Below the pieces are notes generated by a model, which was given only the letters and a program-made list of their open reading frames with translations, was not told where the DNA came from and made no database searches. Shown here one piece after another: positions 44,188 to 45,265 of a stretch of 45,265 nt of DNA; position 1 is the stretch's first letter, and every line of letters starts with the position of its first letter. The DNA comes from Candidatus Omnitrophus magneticus (GTDB taxonomy: Bacteria; Omnitrophota; Gorgyraeia; Tantalellales; Tantalellaceae). The translations under genes and the position numbers were made by a program. Location of the stretch: the NCBI GenBank assembly GCA_000954095.1, contig JYNY01000197.1, positions 1-45,265 of the forward strand, in the 5' to 3' direction.

Positions 44188-44762
44188 TTTAAAAAATTGT
44201 TCCTATTTTTAACAATATAAGAAATGCCGCTTGTTATAGTGAATATAACTGTAACAGCCATAAAAATAAATATTATTATTCCGGACCATAAATCCCAAGA
44301 AGCGTTCCAAAAAGAATAAACATTCTCTCCTGCTTCTTTTATTAACAAAAAAACAATAATTATAAAAATAGAAACTACCTGAGAAACAGTTTTGTGCTTA
44401 CCGCCTTTTGACGCGGGTATAACAGCGTTATTTCTTAATGATAATATTCTTATTCCGGTTATAAAAAATTCTCTTATCGTTATAATAAGAACCATCCATG
44501 CCGGTATAATCCCCATAATTACAAACGAAATAAATGCTGACAACGTAAGTATTTTATCAGCGATAGGATCCAAAAGCCTTCCAAAATCAGATACTAAATT
44601 GTATTTACGCGCGAAATATCCGTCAAAATAATCAGTTAAAACAGCAAGGAAAAATATAACAAGGGTTATCACTTTAGATGACAACCCGCGCGAAAATAAA
44701 AAAAACACAAAAAATAACGTCAAAATTATTCTTGATATGGTTAATTTATTCGGTAAATTCAT
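44175..44762 (-). CDS. pgsA: CDP-diacylglycerol-glycerol-3-phosphate 3-phosphatidyltransferase
   Basis: 195 residues. The CDP-alcohol phosphatidyltransferase motif is intact: DYFDGYFARKYNLVSDFG followed by RLLDPIADK, giving D-G-x2-A-R-x8-G-x3-D-x3-D. NLPNKLTISRI is the usual N-terminus. The enzyme makes phosphatidylglycerophosphate in the inner membrane. Its start overlaps the rimO-like stop by 4 bases. The rimO-pgsA-pgpA order is seen in many bacteria. Confidence 0.95.
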   Translation of the reverse strand: MNLPNKLTISRIILTLFFVFFLFSRGLSSKVITLVIFFLAVLTDYFDGYFARKYNLVSDFGRLLDPIADKILTLSAFISFVIMGIIPAWMVLIITIREFFITGIRILSLRNNAVIPASKGGKHKTVSQVVSIFIIIVFLLIKEAGENVYSFWNASWDLWSGIIIFIFMAVTVIFTITSGISYIVKNRNNFLKCPD

Positions 44763-45232
44763 ATAGCTTTCCCAACTAAATCATATTCTAAAGTATCAAT
44801 TATTTTAACATCCGCGAATTCTCCGATAGTAAGTTTTTCACCCTCGACATAAATCACTCCGTCAACTTCAGGCGCGTCCATATATGTCCTTCCTATAAAT
44901 TCATTGTTACTATCCGTAATTTTTTCTTCAATCAAAACGCGCGTTATTTTTCCCAGCTTCTCTCCGTTATTCTCTCGCGATAATTCTTCCTGAAGTTTCA
45001 TAATTCTATCGAAACGTTCTTGTTTTATTTTTTCTGGTATTTGATTTTTAAATAAACCCGCGGGGGTACCTTCTTCTCTTGAATATATAAAAGCGCCCAA
45101 ACGGTCAAACCTTACGTCTTGTATAAATTTAAGCAATTCTTCAAATTCTTTGTCTGTCTCTCCGGGAAACCCAACGATAATTGATGTTCGGTTATTGCAT
45201 TCTATACATATTAGCTGAATTGGATCTTGCAC
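44759..45232 (-). CDS. rimO: RimO C-terminal part (ribosomal protein S12 methylthiotransferase), broken near the window end
   Basis: RTSIIVGFPGETDKEFEELL, LGAFIYSREEGTPAG and a TRAM domain with IGRTYMDAPEVDGVIYVEG identify RimO, the radical-SAM enzyme that methylthiolates an aspartate of ribosomal protein S12. The first ~14 residues of this frame (from GTG 45232) are not RimO-like. In another minus-strand frame, bases 45262-45200 encode NILKYIKMGARSNSANMYRM, which does resemble the RimO segment that should precede RTSIIVGF by about 30 residues; only about 21 codons separate them. A deletion of roughly 28 bases with frameshift is therefore likely, or an assembly error at this edge. The rest of the gene lies outside. 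Confidence 0.75.
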   Translation of the reverse strand: MQDPIQLICIECNNRTSIIVGFPGETDKEFEELLKFIQDVRFDRLGAFIYSREEGTPAGLFKNQIPEKIKQERFDRIMKLQEELSRENNGEKLGKITRVLIEEKITDSNNEFIGRTYMDAPEVDGVIYVEGEKLTIGEFADVKIIDTLEYDLVGKAI

Positions 45233-45265
45233 CCATTTTTATATATTTAAGAATATTACCAAATT

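Overview
This is an AT-rich bacterial window. It looks like an uncultivated Gram-negative or diderm lineage, most plausibly Candidatus Omnitrophota or a relative. I infer this from the very large secreted or anchored proteins with a 'QDAHASLSGQYS' TraB/ChaN-like domain, the large lipid-linked polysaccharide gene set, and the mix of housekeeping neighbours. No rRNA or tRNA gene is visible, so the phylum is an inference.

Region 1 (1-11.5 kb) is the most unusual part. Two paralogous envelope-protein genes diverge from a shared promoter region: gene A (minus strand, 4501-1598, 967 aa) and gene B (plus strand, 4807-11463, 2218 aa). The middle of gene B (7047-8654) is present a second time as an exact-looking inverted copy at 1-1608, abutting the end of gene A. 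The two 1.6-kb arms enclose a 5.4-kb segment holding gene A, both promoters and the N-terminal half of gene B. Gene B also contains a 172-bp exact direct repeat spaced by exactly 477 codons, four diverged copies of a ~45-residue module, Gly/Asp-rich linkers and several membrane segments. Its middle third differs in base-word use from its two ends. A promoter followed directly by a 7+7 bp palindrome drives gene B, and a 14-bp perfect hairpin follows it.

Region 2 (11.6-12.8 kb) has a DUF4160/DUF2442 gene pair and then a gene-free stretch made of dispersed repeats, including a 360-bp element with 23-bp imperfect terminal inverted repeats.

Region 3 (12.8-25.9 kb, plus strand) is a polysaccharide assembly block: O-antigen ligase-type protein with a displaced segment, UDP-sugar dehydrogenase, sugar epimerase, a GT2-membrane glycosyltransferase fusion, tgt (tRNA queuosine), two GT4 enzymes, an initiating undecaprenyl-phosphate sugar transferase and a XylG/RbsA-like ABC ATPase without partners.

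Region 4 (25.9-29.1 kb) carries a Gfo/Idh/MocA oxidoreductase (minus) diverging from a DUF89 phosphatase-like protein and an aldo/keto reductase (plus).

Region 5 (29.2-38.8 kb, minus strand) is a second polysaccharide operon: rarA, an RseC-like membrane protein, Wzx-like flippase, methyltransferase, Wzy-like polytopic protein, GT2, asparagine synthase and GT4. Several genes are coupled by GTGA overlaps. A 159-bp MITE with a TTTC target duplication sits between asnB and the last GT4 gene and has landed inside an older palindromic repeat.

Region 6 (38.9 kb to end, minus strand) has an AddA-type helicase-nuclease, a Schlafen/AlbA_2 protein with a 12-bp tandem repeat, then pgpA, pgsA and the 3' part of rimO, which seems frame-broken at the window edge. 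Regions 3 and 5 together supply precursor oxidation and epimerisation, initiation on undecaprenyl phosphate, chain extension, flipping, polymerisation and ligation of a surface glycan.
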